A stretch of DNA of 64,000 nt, from positions 1-64,000 of the forward strand of contig NW_012236519.1 of assembly GCF_000787575.1 (NCBI RefSeq), in the 5' to 3' direction. Source of the DNA: Acytostelium subglobosum LB1 (lineage: Eukaryota; Evosea; Eumycetozoa; Acytosteliales; Acytosteliaceae). A program made the position numbers and the translations under genes. The notes beneath the pieces were generated by a model. That model saw only the letters and a list, made by a program, of their open reading frames with translations, did not search any database and was not told the origin of the DNA. Positions 10,961-21,839 of this stretch are shown one piece after another (positions within the stretch are counted from its first letter, which is position 1; every line of letters begins with the position of its first letter).

Positions 10961-13173
10961 TTAGAGACTGGCAGTACCTTCTGCATCTGGTGCAATGACA
11001 GGCTTTGTTAGTTTCTTGGCAACGGTGATCCTACAACTTTGATCAAAGGTGTGATTGTCATCCCAAAGTAGTTCACGATCATGTTTGATTACATAGTCGT
11101 TGATCTCAATTCCAAATCTACTCGAGATGATATCTTTGATCTGCTTGAGTGTTGTAGTGCTGGTAACTGTGATGTCCTCCTCATCAGTGGCCATCAACAC
11201 TGTTATGGTGACTTTGTCTCCGACTGGTGCCTGGCTGACCGACGGGACATTAACAGCCTGTACCGGCTCTGGCATGTGGACGGCCAGTGGTGGAGCGTAG
11301 CTGCGTGTGCTGGTCGTCGAGGTGGTGGTGTTTGATGTCGTACAAGTTGGCCTCTCCTGCAGTGTCTTGTTTGTGTTCTTCTTGATCGTGTTATTGGTGA
11401 CTCTGTTGCGGGCCACCTCTTTGATTTTGTGTAGGAGCAGGAACAGGCTGTGGTCCTTGTCAATGTCGCGATATGGAGTGTTGTCCGTGTAGTTGTTGAT
11501 GTAGAACACGTTGTACTTGTGTGCGGCGCAGTCTGCCACGCCTCGCTTGAGCTCCTCCAATCCACGTGCAGTCTGGAGGTCACCCTTGGTCACAACCAAG
11601 ATTGATTGTTGGCCATACTTGGTCGGCTCACACAGCTTGTCTTTGATGGCCTTGAGCTCCTGGGACTCGACCTCCTCCCTCTTGAACGACGTGATGGTGG
11701 CCACAAACACGCAGGCATCCACGGCAAACATTGGATTGGGGTCTTGCTTCTGGGAGTCATCGGCCACGTTTGTTCCATCGTAGCAACAACCCTTCATCTG
11801 TGAGCCCATGTCAATGTAGTTGTCACGGCCTCCATTCATTTTGAAACTGATTCCAGCCTTATCCACCATTACAACATTGAGATTCTTGATGATATCCATT
11901 ATCAATCTTGGCTTATACTCCTCTGCTTCCAAATAATCTCGAATGGATATATAATTATAACATAATGTACAATGTTGTGAGCTGTCCTTGGAGGTCTAGA
12001 TGATCAGTGTGTGAGTTAGCCTATGAGTAGGGATCATTCCATGATCATAATAGATACTTACAACAATATGATGTACAATCCTGCCCATTGTGAAGATGTT
12101 GTAGATTCCATTGAGAAGGGTTGATTTGCCAACACCATAGATGCCATCGAGCAGGAAGAAGATGCCATAGTCATTCATGAACTCCTTGGTGAACAGGGCC
12201 ACGGGTATCTCAATGAAGCCCTTGATCACATTGTTGCTGTTGGGCATGTGAACTGTGAAGAAGGTTCGAGGTGGTGGCATGGCAAAGTCATATCTCCTGA
12301 TCACACGAAGGTGCACGTTGACCATGGTCACGGTCTCGCCTTCCTTGGGTGGCGGCGTAGTGAATTTGAATCGGCGGTAGAAGAAGTTGTCGGGGAATTC
12401 GATCACGGTGTCGGCGGGCAGTGGGCCATCATCACACTCAATCAACATCTTGAGACGGACGTCATCGTTGATCATTTGGATCTTGTCCTCGGCAGGGAAC
12501 ACTCGGATGCACAGTGGGTTGGTGGAGGGCTTGATTGATTCAATGCGCAGGCGGAATGCATCCACTGTGATGTAGTTGACATTGGGTACATTTGGTATTG
12601 TGGCGGCCTTTGGGGTGTCGGTCAACTCAACGGCAATCACCTCCACACCCAGTTGGACAATGGTCTGGATGGCATTTGCAGTATCAATACAGACCTGGTC
12701 GGTGGTCGTCGCGATGGGGTTGTCCAAGGACTTGGTAATAATGAAGACCGTATTAGTGTCCGACCTCAAGTCCATCCTTCTATGTTTGTCAATGAACAAA
12801 TTGATGGCCAGGCTCATGTTGCCAGGTGCAGGGGACATCCTCATCTCTTATTAATATGATTGATTATTGAGTTAGTATGATTGATTGAACGATTGATTGA
12901 GTGATTGGGTAGGCACATACCTTGGACTGATTGTTCAAAGTTGGCGGCATACTCGGCACTCTGGCCACTTTGGATGAGATGTGATTGCATGGCGGCAGAG
13001 TTGATAATACGTAGGTGGTCACGAACTACCTCAATGCTTGGTTCGGGCATTGTAGTATCCAAAAGGAACCAGTAATGTTTCTCATTTGAATGTTGGACAA
13101 CTTTGAATTGATTAATAATATCATTATCATAATTATATTCCATTGTTGTTGGAGTTGGAGTTGATATATGCAT
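10961..13173 (-). CDS. vWA-like / GTPase / ubiquitin-like protein, copy 3
   Basis: Exons 13173-12921, 12846-12062 and 11995-10961 give 690 aa. The N-terminal 170 residues read as an atypical vWA fold: YWFLLDTTMPEPS, helix, HLIQSGQ, then TVFIITKSLDNP, IVQLGVEVIAVEL and VNYITVDAF. A beta-rich region follows. GTPase motifs are GIYGVGKST (319-327, Lys325), TSK (347-349), DKAG (391-394) and TKGD (482-485); G5 is unclear, perhaps NYTDN. A T/S-rich linker leads to a beta-grasp-like domain (about 606-676) starting KVTITVLMATDEEDI. There is no C-terminal Gly-Gly, so it is unlikely to be conjugated like ubiquitin; an interaction module is more likely (inference). Codon use is more G+C-rich than in copies 1 and 2. 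Divergent from 13604. Confidence 0.8.
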
Positions 13174-13603
13174 AATTATTATATATATAAATGTGTGATT
13201 GATGATGGTGATGGAAATGGATATCCTCTTGACTGGTATTTATAATTTCCAACCAAGTGAATTTGAATGTGTAATTGAATGTGTGATCAAACTTGATCAT
13301 CCAAGTTATATGTACAATTCCTAGATAGTGGTAGATATGTTAGCAACTTGGCATTAACAACATTGCAATTGAGATCCATCACATTATCCAATCACGTGAT
13401 ACAAAGAATGATTCCGACTTGACAAACCAAGTTATCCAGTTTCCAACTCACCCACACACTCAATCAATCACTCACTCTTGATCATGTGGATAGACACACA
13501 TGTGCAATGTCAACCTAAAGGTGGATAGTAATGATGGTCATGGTCAATATATGTATGATTGATCAATCATTATAAAGATATATATTTATAATATACTTAC
13601 ATT
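13174..13603. promoter_or_regulatory. Bidirectional promoter of unit 3
   Basis: This 430-bp gap lies between divergent ATGs. GATCAAACTTG (13285-13295) is the reverse complement of the 11-mer in the unit 2 promoter, and further CCAAGTT copies lie near 13300 and 13430 with AACTTGG near 13345. TATA-rich stretches sit by both starts. No other gene is visible. Confidence 0.5.
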
Positions 13604-14518
13604 ATGACACTTGGAAAGTCTCATAATAATAACAACAATAATCAGAATGGCAAGTACTCCAATCAACAACATGTAGTAGTGTCCAAGCCATTGTTTGAAT
13701 GTGGTTGCCATGCCATCGTTGTGGAGCACTCTCAGAGGATTGCCATGCTTGAGGATGCTCTCCTAAAGATGCAGGATGAGTTGAAGTCTTTGAAGGAGTT
13801 GTCCAAGACACAGACCTCATTTCAATACTTCAAGTCGGCAGCATCTTCAATATTCTCCTCTTCGACGTCCAACAACAATCCATCATCTTTAAAGTCGTCG
13901 ACCACTACCATGACATCGACATCGACCACGACATTGACAGAGTTGGTCGCGCCTCATCCTCCACGACCAAAGAAGAGGCTGGTCAATGTATACCTCATCG
14001 ACGGTGATCCGATCGACAGCAACATGATGGAGACGACCCGAGAGTACTTGAGCACATCATTGAATAACTTGGTCAACTCGACTGACTCCTCCGACTCCAT
14101 GTCCAACATGCTCGGTGACCAAGTTGGTGGTGATGGCACGCATCAACCAATGCTTAAGGTGCGTGTGATCAACACCAAGGAAGCTGCATCGAGTGGCTAC
14201 AATGACTTTGCGCCCGAGGAGAGACAGGGCGTCTGTTTGTTCATGGTCAAGGTGGACACTCGCATCGAGTTGGAGAGGTATCGCGCTACTCTACAACATC
14301 TACGTACAAAGGAGTATCCCAATGGCAAGATCCTATTCATGGTGCTAGTGTATGGTGAGCTACAACCTGTTCCATCCATCAATCTTAAAGGCACTACATG
14401 TATCGATGGTCTAATAGGATTCTCCTACTATCCCGGTGAGATCCTCAACACAGACCTAAGCAAGACTTCACTAACTAGTATACATCGTCATCTTATAAGT
14501 ACTGTATCAAATACATAA
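13604..14518 (+). CDS. Divergent partner protein, copy 3 (unknown family)
   Basis: Intronless, 304 aa. The N-terminus carries a poly-N run, a Cys-Gly-Cys-His stretch near residue 33, and a likely coiled coil (RIAMLEDALLKMQDELKSLKEL). A Ser/Thr-rich linker follows. The conserved core starts near residue 125: RLVNVYLIDGDPID, helix, LKVRVINTKEA, GVCLFMVKVDTRIELERY, helix, GKILFMVLVYGELQPVPSI, then GLIGFSYYPGEILNTDLSKTSLTSI. Shared with 9795 and 5843. No known catalytic signature. The constant head-to-head placement with a GTPase gene suggests the two products act together (inference). Confidence 0.78.
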   Translation: MTLGKSHNNNNNNQNGKYSNQQHVVVSKPLFECGCHAIVVEHSQRIAMLEDALLKMQDELKSLKELSKTQTSFQYFKSAASSIFSSSTSNNNPSSLKSSTTTMTSTSTTTLTELVAPHPPRPKKRLVNVYLIDGDPIDSNMMETTREYLSTSLNNLVNSTDSSDSMSNMLGDQVGGDGTHQPMLKVRVINTKEAASSGYNDFAPEERQGVCLFMVKVDTRIELERYRATLQHLRTKEYPNGKILFMVLVYGELQPVPSINLKGTTCIDGLIGFSYYPGEILNTDLSKTSLTSIHRHLISTVSNT

Positions 14519-14779
14519 AGTATATACATATACTATTCATTCATTGGACATCGCGACCCTTTGTTTGTTTGTGTGTATCTCTTCGCGTTTGTTTCTTGAA
14601 CTTTTGAAATGTGGTCTCATAGTCGCGCTCAAACACTTTGAAGAATGAGCTCATTCTTGTTCATTCATTCATGTCAATCTTGTAGTTATACATACATCTA
14701 CATTCAATATATACATATACATACGTATACTACTACAAGACAGGACAGTACAGGATAGGACAGGATAGGATAATATAAT

Positions 14780-17700
14780 ATGGCCAGCAGTTCAACAAAT
14801 GCTGGTGACTCACAGAATGATGTCAAGGATACACTGGACACAATGACAAACGATGATATCATTGCACAGTTCTATCGAAAGATCCTTGCATGGGATGTCT
14901 CTAATCTGAAGCCAACTGTATGTATGATTGATCGATCATTCAAACACTAACTCAATCACCGACTCATTCAATCATTCAATCAATCAATCAATCAAACAAT
15001 CAGGACAAGAACCTTAAAGATGTAAAGGTTGCATTTGAAGGAAGAAGAGATTATATAGATACATTTGAACCATTGTTGTTGGAAGAGTGTAGAGCACAGT
15101 TGGAGAGAGCGATTGATGAGGGCGAGAAACAGGATATAGAGGCGGAGCCTGTGTACAGCCGAGTACGTTATATATCAGAGAATGAAGACTTCTTGGACGT
15201 TGGATTGGTGATGGAGAAGGAAGCCCAGATGTACTTCTTCCACGAGAACGATCTGATGATGGTGTCCTTACATCATCCAATGATCCTGTTTGGCGCAGAC
15301 GAGAACGAGGAGGTCACCGACGACGAAGAGACCTCGCCCAATTTGCACGCGAATGGCGCGTCAACCGCCGCTGGCGAGGACCCCGAGAAGGTGTTCACGC
15401 TGGACAGCAAAAAGAAGAAGAAGGCGATCCCGCCATCAAAGGTGCCCGTCACCGAGGAGAACAGATATCTGCATCTCGTGGGCACGGTCGAGCAGTTTGA
15501 GATGGGTGGCATCAAGGTCAGATTCTGCATCAAGAACATCACAGGCGATCGTGGACGTCAAATGAACCTTCTCCTCCGTTACGAGATGGACTGGTGGACC
15601 ACCAAACTCTGCAACTGCTCAACACTTCAGCGTGAGTACCTTGCACTCTATCTCACAGCCAAGACACCATTCATGAAGACATTGCTCTTGTCAGAGGAAG
15701 AGGTATGTTTGTTTGTGTTCATCAATCGATCAATCACTCACTCGATCACTGACTCGATCACTCAATCACTCAACATGTTTAGATTGGACAACCAATGAAG
15801 ATCCCTCCTGCATTGAAGGAGAAGTTCGAGACGAACTATAACTCATCACAGTTTGGCGCATTGACATCAGCGTTGGATGGATCAAACATTACATTGATCC
15901 AGGGTCCACCAGGTACGGGTAAGACTCACGTCATTGTTGGTTTGATCAGTGTCCTGCTGCACAGTGTGGAGATACCCAAACAAGAAGCAGAGGCAGCACA
16001 TCAAGAGGTCGACAACAGAGAGTTATATAGATTCGAGAAGGATGATCTTTGGAAAATGTATGTTACATGATCCATGCGAGGCGAGGCGAAGCGATCACAA
16101 TAGTCGACTAACATACATCCACATTAATGTAGCGCACAGCCATGGACACGTCCTACATTCACTCATGCAAGAGACGACTTTACAGCGATTGTTGGATCGT
16201 TTGAAGAGACAGAGGAGAAGAGGAAGAGGGACTTGTGGAGGAAGTTGAGAGAGACTGGAACGACAAAGAATGTTGAGCGAAAGAGAAGGATCTTGCTATG
16301 TGCACCAAGTAATGGTGCCGTGGACGAGATTGTCACGCGTCTCATCAGAGACGGCATATTGAATCACGAGGGCAAGGCTTACAAACCAAGCATTGTTCGT
16401 GTTGGACCTGGTTCACATCGCGATGTCGAGGAAGTCACATTGGAACATATGGTACGATGCCGTCAGCAGTTGATGAACTCCAACACGGCGATCCCATCGT
16501 CGTCTGCGTCGACGGCCATGGCCACCACATCGTCCAAGTCCAACACGGACACAAACAGCATCAGAACAGTGATCCTGGAGGAGGCCGAGATCGTGGCCAC
16601 CACGCTCTCATTCTCTGGCTCGACGCTGCTGACTAAGATGAGCGGCTTTGACATTGTGATCATTGATGAGGCGGCGCAGGCCGTCGAGACATCCACACTG
16701 GTGCCCATGCAGCACAAGTGCAAGAAGATCGTGCTGGTCGGCGATCCCAAGCAGCTGCCCGCCACTATCATCTCCCCACTGGCTATCAAGCAGAAGTTTG
16801 ATCAATCATTGTTCCAGCGTCTGCAGGAACGCAAGCAGCCACACATGCTCACCACTCAATATCGTATGCACTCGACCATCCGTACATTCCCCTCGCGACA
16901 CTTTTACAACGACCTGCTCGAGGACGGTCCCAATATCCCAGCGCGCGCCACCAACTACCACGCCAACCCATTCTTTGGCCCATTCACATTCTTTGACTTG
17001 CAGTTCTCGGTCGAGACCAAGCCCGGCGGCGGCTCAGTCTTCAACGAGGACGAGTGCAGGATGGCATACTATCTCTACCAGCTCCTGCTCAAGACCTACC
17101 CGGATGAGGTGTTCAATGGCAGGATCGGCATCATCTCGCCATATCGTCAGCAGGTGCTATCGATGCGAGAGTACTTCAAGAACTATCCCGACATTAGTGT
17201 GGACACTGTCGACGGTTTCCAGGGACGAGAGCGTGAGATCATCATCTTCTCGTGTTGCAGGGCACCTGCTGAGAAGGGTGCTGGCATTGGTTTCCTTGCC
17301 GATGTAAGACGTATGAATGTGGCCCTTACCAGACCTCGATCATCGCTCCTAGTCATTGGCAATTCCCGAGCACTATGCGTCAACTCTGACTGGTATGAGC
17401 TACTCAAACATGCTCAAGATACCAATACATGTAAGTTCACAAGCAGTCCAACAAACCATCATCATCGTCATCCCACTGACCAACCCTATCAATCAATCAA
17501 TATTAGTGATCCCAATTGATAACAAGGACCTGGACACCGTTGTAAAGACGTTCACATCAGCAGAGATGTTTGGAGAGATGTCTGCAAAGGGACAGGAGGT
17601 TGTGTTGAGCAAACCATTGATAGGAGAGGATTTGGAGATTCAAAAGAAGAAGGATGCAAAGTTGAAGAGAGATCAAAGAAAGAACTCGAAGCGAAACAGA

Positions 17701-17808
17701 GGCGGCAAGAAGGCCAAGCCTGTCGAACAGCCACCACAAACACAACCAAAGAAGAAGGCCAGGTCGGCAGCGAGCAAAGGTGATTCAACTGTTGACGCGC
17801 CAAGCTAG
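14780..17808 (+). CDS. Sen1/UPF1-type superfamily 1B helicase
   Basis: Five exons: 14780-14917, 15004-15702, 15783-16057, 16133-17430 and 17507-17808, giving 903 aa. All SF1B motifs are present: Walker A IQGPPGTGKTHVI, LLCAPSNGAVDEIV, Walker B VIIDEAAQA, GDPKQLPATI, TTQYRMHSTIR, IGIISPYRQQ, VDTVDGFQGREREIII, and the closing GFLADVRRMNVALTRPRSSL. The GFLxDVRRMNVALTR form and the absence of a Cys/His-rich UPF1 N-terminus favour a Sen1/senataxin-like RNA/DNA helicase (transcription termination and R-loop removal) over UPF1. The C-terminal tail is basic (KRDQRKNSKRNRGGKK), likely for nuclear localisation or nucleic-acid contact. Introns 1 and 2 are packed with CAATC/ACTCA repeats. Much shorter than senataxin, which has a large N-terminal domain lacking here. 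Confidence 0.88.
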
Positions 17809-17918
17809 TCGTCCAACATTGATAGATAATAATTAATAATTAATAATTAAAGGATACCTTTGGACAACGAACTTTGAAGGGAAGGGAAGGGAGATGGGAT
17901 GTCGACCACCATCCTTGT

Positions 17919-18995
17919 TTATTGGGCTGTCCTGGAATCCAGTTGAATACAATTGTTGTTGTGGTCTCGTGATGTGGCACATACTGGCAATATGTTGCAC
18001 AATGTCTCCATGATATCGCCAAATACATCACGACTGCTTCCATTGCCACAGTTGCCAGGATGTTGTTGCTGAGACATTGATGGATGTTGCTGCTGACCGG
18101 TGGTCAGTCGATTGAAGAAGCTGGGTATTGGACCCTGTGTGAATGACACTCCCTTGATGCTAGGGGAATGTTGTTGTTGACTGTCCTTGCATAACAGTGA
18201 TGATATCCTCTGATTGAACAGCAGGCTGTTGCTCAATGATTGATGTACAACCTTGCAGCTGGACGAGAAGAACAGCGATATCTGCGAGTTGTAGTAGGGT
18301 GAGCCGTTTGGCTCTGCTATACTCGGCGGCAGAACCGGATGCTGACGCCCCAACATTGGCGACGACGTCGTCGGGTTTGGATTGTAGTAGGTGTTGGAGG
18401 CTGCCGACACCATGAGCGATGAGTAGCCAGACGCCGACGACGAGGGCGGTGACGTAGACTGAAGGGTGTGTGGGGGCAATGTCGAAGGGAGCATCAGCAT
18501 GCTCAGCGTGCCCATGAACACCAGGAGGATGAAGTAGCTCGACCTGGAAAAGTCCGAGTTGGAGTATATTGGCGGCAGGTTCTTCAGCGCGCCCTTCCTT
18601 TGCAGTTTGACCACGCAGTAGTGCAGCTGCGAGGGCGAGAGGTTGTAGACGCGCTGGCAGATCGTACAGTACCACTTGTTGCACTTGGCAATCCATTCGC
18701 ACAGACACTTGACGTGGACATGTTGTTGTGTACCTTTGCAGGCACAAGGTCGTACCAATCTACATCCAATATCCTTCTTCTTTCTCTTTGATTGATGTAA
18801 TGGTCTTAACTCAGTATATGATAGTCCAAGCTGTTGTTGCTGGTGTTGATGTTGGTGGTCTTGATGTGTTGATCCACAAGTCGTTGTAGCCGTTGGATTG
18901 TTGATTGATTGTTTCAAACAATCTATATCTGTGCAGTCTTGTTGTGGTATTCGGACCTCCAACTCCTCCAAACAAAATCTACATTCGATTAACAT
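17919..18995 (-). CDS. RING-CH (MARCH-type) membrane ubiquitin ligase
   Basis: Single exon, 358 aa. A C4HC3 RING-variant domain spans about residues 5-115: CRFC, then after an unusually long poly-Q/H insert CRLVRPCAC, H-x2-C in HVHVKC, and CTIC after a Trp. RING-CH proteins are E3 ligases that ubiquitinate membrane proteins. One clear hydrophobic segment follows (SYFILLVFMGTLSMLMLP, about 150-170); the second membrane span typical of MARCH proteins is not obvious. The rest is Ser/Pro/Gln-rich. It is convergent with the helicase gene, with only 110 bp between their 3' ends. Confidence 0.8.
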   Translation of the reverse strand: MLIECRFCLEELEVRIPQQDCTDIDCLKQSINNPTATTTCGSTHQDHQHQHQQQQLGLSYTELRPLHQSKRKKKDIGCRLVRPCACKGTQQHVHVKCLCEWIAKCNKWYCTICQRVYNLSPSQLHYCVVKLQRKGALKNLPPIYSNSDFSRSSYFILLVFMGTLSMLMLPSTLPPHTLQSTSPPSSSASGYSSLMVSAASNTYYNPNPTTSSPMLGRQHPVLPPSIAEPNGSPYYNSQISLFFSSSCKVVHQSLSNSLLFNQRISSLLCKDSQQQHSPSIKGVSFTQGPIPSFFNRLTTGQQQHPSMSQQQHPGNCGNGSSRDVFGDIMETLCNILPVCATSRDHNNNCIQLDSRTAQ

Positions 18996-19587
18996 ATTTA
19001 TACAAGTATGATATTGTTGGACTGGAAAACTTCCAATTGGAAGATATAAATAAATAGAATATATATATATAAATAAATAAATAGAGTGTTGTATCTGAAT
19101 ATATATTACTACTATATTATGTTCTGTTCTGTTCTAATGAGTACCTGTCATATGTGTAGAGTCTATCTGTATATACTTTGTAATATTGTTTAACTTATAA
19201 GTAGTATGTAGTTGTAAGGAAGTAGGGAAGGATTTGAATGAATGACTGAATGAGTGAATGTAAGAGCAAGTGAGACAGAGAGAGAAGAGTGGACCACGAG
19301 AACAAGGCCAAAGAGTCAGATATTGTTCATTTAAAGGTAGTGTTGTGTGTGTTGTGGTGTTGTTTGTGTGTTGTGTTTGTGTGTTGTGTTGTGTGTGGAT
19401 GACGGTTGTGTAGATCTATCTGAATGTGAGTGCCATTGTAGGTTGTGGTGGATTGACAGAAGAGTGGACCACTTTGAAGTGACAATCTATGTGTGTTGAA
19501 TGTGTGGGTGGGTGTGGTCCGACAACAACGACAATTGCGCACTTTCCTTAAAGAGGTCATTACTATGATAGTGTCTGTTGAATGCAT
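18996..19587. other. Intergenic, no gene; GTGTT-rich repeat
   Basis: AT-rich leader of the RING-CH gene followed by a simple repeat of GTGTT/GTTGT units at about 19338-19400. Short open frames here are repeat-driven and not credible. Confidence 0.5.
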
Positions 19588-20075
19588 TCATTCAATCTCA
19601 TATCCATCCACATCCATCCATCCATCGGTCGACACACCTTGAGCAACCATCGGCAACCTTGGCCTTCTGAATATCCATGGTCTGGATAAGGTCAAGGCCT
19701 GATAGCACACAAGCAGTAATATATTTGATGCTCCATTGGTGTCTCGGTCAAAGAACGTCAAACACAGTGGACACAGTGCTTGCTTCCAATCCCAATGGTA
19801 GTGGCGGTCATCTCGCAACATACATCTCGACTAATCATCCACTCGACTCTTCTCGGTACTGTACACACAGAGATGTCCTCTGCAGTCGAATGGTTCTGGT
19901 TGATGCTTGTGATGATCATGTGGTTGTTGAGATTCATCGCCGACCTGAACAACCTCTGTGCGCGAAATACCGTTATCAATGATTGGTGTACTTGATACAG
20001 AGGATTGTTCATGGTGCTTGGCGAGAGTCTCATCTAGGCTCTTGAGGTTCATTATCTTGTCCTTGATGTTGCCAG
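19588..20075 (-). mobile_element. Relic with TnpB/Fanzor-type zinc ribbon
   Basis: Reading the minus strand, one frame runs from about 20070 to 19588 with an in-frame stop at 19831-19833. The 3' part contains CPLC followed by DRDTNGASNIL, the pattern C-x2-C ... RDxNxAxNI that closes the zinc ribbon and RuvC site of TnpB and its eukaryotic relatives the Fanzors. The upstream part has a Cys-rich stretch (DCRGHLC) that could be the other half of the ribbon. The RuvC core and the N-terminal domains are missing, so this is a 3' remnant of a transposon-borne gene, not an active element. I see no clear terminal repeats. Alternative: a chance frame, but the RD-N-A-NI match argues against that. Confidence 0.5.
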
Positions 20076-20215
20076 TAAAGGGTGGTCATTCAGTTCATCA
20101 TCAAATTTGTTGGGTTTACATTACTAATTAAGGAGATTATCCTAGGAGACTTCGCAGAAGTGTTAAATACGCCAGTACTTCCAAATGGGCATCGTCTCGC
20201 TGCTGCCTGCTAGAG

Positions 20216-21839
20216 CTAGAGGAAGAATGAGTAGTCCATCCGTTGGATCGATGGAAATTGCCTCGCCTTGATGTAGTCACGGCCAAGCACGTCGCATTCC
20301 AGCGATTGGATGTGATCGTTTGCCTTGATGGCAGCAATACACCGATGCTTCCCGCCCTCCTTCCAATTCATATCTCCAGGGCCAGTGAGTTTGAAGTGAT
20401 CGATTGAATTGTCGTTGGAGAGTGCGGCCAGGATGACATCCTCCACATCGTACTCGTAAAGGATGTGAATAGAGAACGAAGTGTCTGCGTGGCCCTGAGC
20501 AGACTCTGCAACGCAGAGAGAGAGGTGAATGTCTGTGTGATGGGTCTCGAAAGAAGCAGAGTGCGAATGGATGACCGATGGCCCAGCTCCTTTGAAAGAG
20601 TTGCTCGGTGGCCAGAGGAAGGCGGTCCAGATGGAGATATGTCAGGCTGGGATTATCCACGATCACGGCAAACATCGATTGCAGTTTGTAGAAGCCCTTG
20701 GGCAGCAGTGTATCATCGGGGTCGGTTCCATGGACCAACTGCACACGTAGGGATAGTGCCAGCTTGGCGAGATGTGGCGACGTCGCCAGAGCACTACACA
20801 TCTCCCAGTATTGAGGCTCGCGCGCCTGGTCCTCCTGCTGCTCGTCAAAGGCCAGTTTGACAACGATTGACTTGATGTTGATGGCGCCTCTGACAATGTT
20901 GGCGAGCAGCGCTGGAGACACGGCATGATCGCCAAGGTCCACTTCTTGCAGGAATGCGCCAATGCTCGCAATGTCCGGCAGCAGACCGGGTAAATGGTGT
21001 CGCATGTATTCTTCGAATGGGCTCTCGTGGTGCTCGATCAATGTGATTGAGACCTGTGATGCAGATTGGCAGGCATTCTGTGCATATGACGGGATGGCTG
21101 CGCAGCAACTCGGAAGGACGAGATGGGTGTGGCCATACAGAGATGAGCCGTCCAATTGCCGACGGCCATTGTGATGTGTCGGTGTCGGTATCTGCTGCCA
21201 ATTCCACTCCTCCAAGATCGAGTATTGCGATGCCCAGTCAAAGAATGCGGTGAGTGTCGCCATGGGTGGGGAGCTGAGCTGTTTGATGTAGCGACTGGCA
21301 GACTCAATGCAGGGGTAGAGGGCGTAGACATCGACGCGTGCGACGTTGGGGAAGAGACCGAGGAGTGTCGGGATGTCGCTGTGTTCCTGTCTGAGCACAA
21401 GTGAGATGCGATTGGTATAGGATGGCTGGAATAGTGAGTACAGATTGTGCGGCACAGAGGCGCGCACCAGGGATGACGGGATGGCGAAACGAGGCCGAAA
21501 GCTCCACATCGTGTGATAGATGTGATGCATCTGGAATGGTTGGGAGAGGTAGAGAGTGCACTCTGGGGCACCGCTGCCGTGTGGCGACACTGATATCGAG
21601 ACGTGATTGCTGAAGAGTCGCGATAGGCGTGTAAACCATCTCCATGATACTAGTGAGAGGCGGAGCATTGCATGAAACAGAGCTGTTTGCGAGTCCACTA
21701 TCAACTGCAAGTGACTGTCGAAGAACTGATTATGCACATCTGCCCTTGCGAAATCATAGAGCGCACATTCAAACTCGACCAACTGGTGCGAGAAGAACGG
21801 ACGCAGGAGGCTCTCCACGACCAACTCTTGCAAGTCCAT
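20216..21839 (-). CDS. F-box-like / leucine-rich dictyostelid family protein
   Basis: Best model is two exons, 21839-20576 and 20505-20216, giving 517 aa; the acceptor (CTCTGCGTTGCAG) is good but the donor (GTCATC) is weak, and without splicing the frame goes off into an unrelated tail. The N-terminus has a short helical block with LRLSLVSWRWFTRLSRLFSN, which resembles the F-box-like start of a large dictyostelid family; the middle contains loosely repeated leucine-rich units (LQEVDLGDHAVSPALLANIV, LAKLALSLRV). Such proteins may be substrate adaptors of SCF ligases, but that is inference from the family look. The C-terminal exon holds VEDVILAALSNDNSIDHFKL, again LRR-like. Codon use is more G+C-rich than in the flanking relic. 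Confidence 0.6.
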
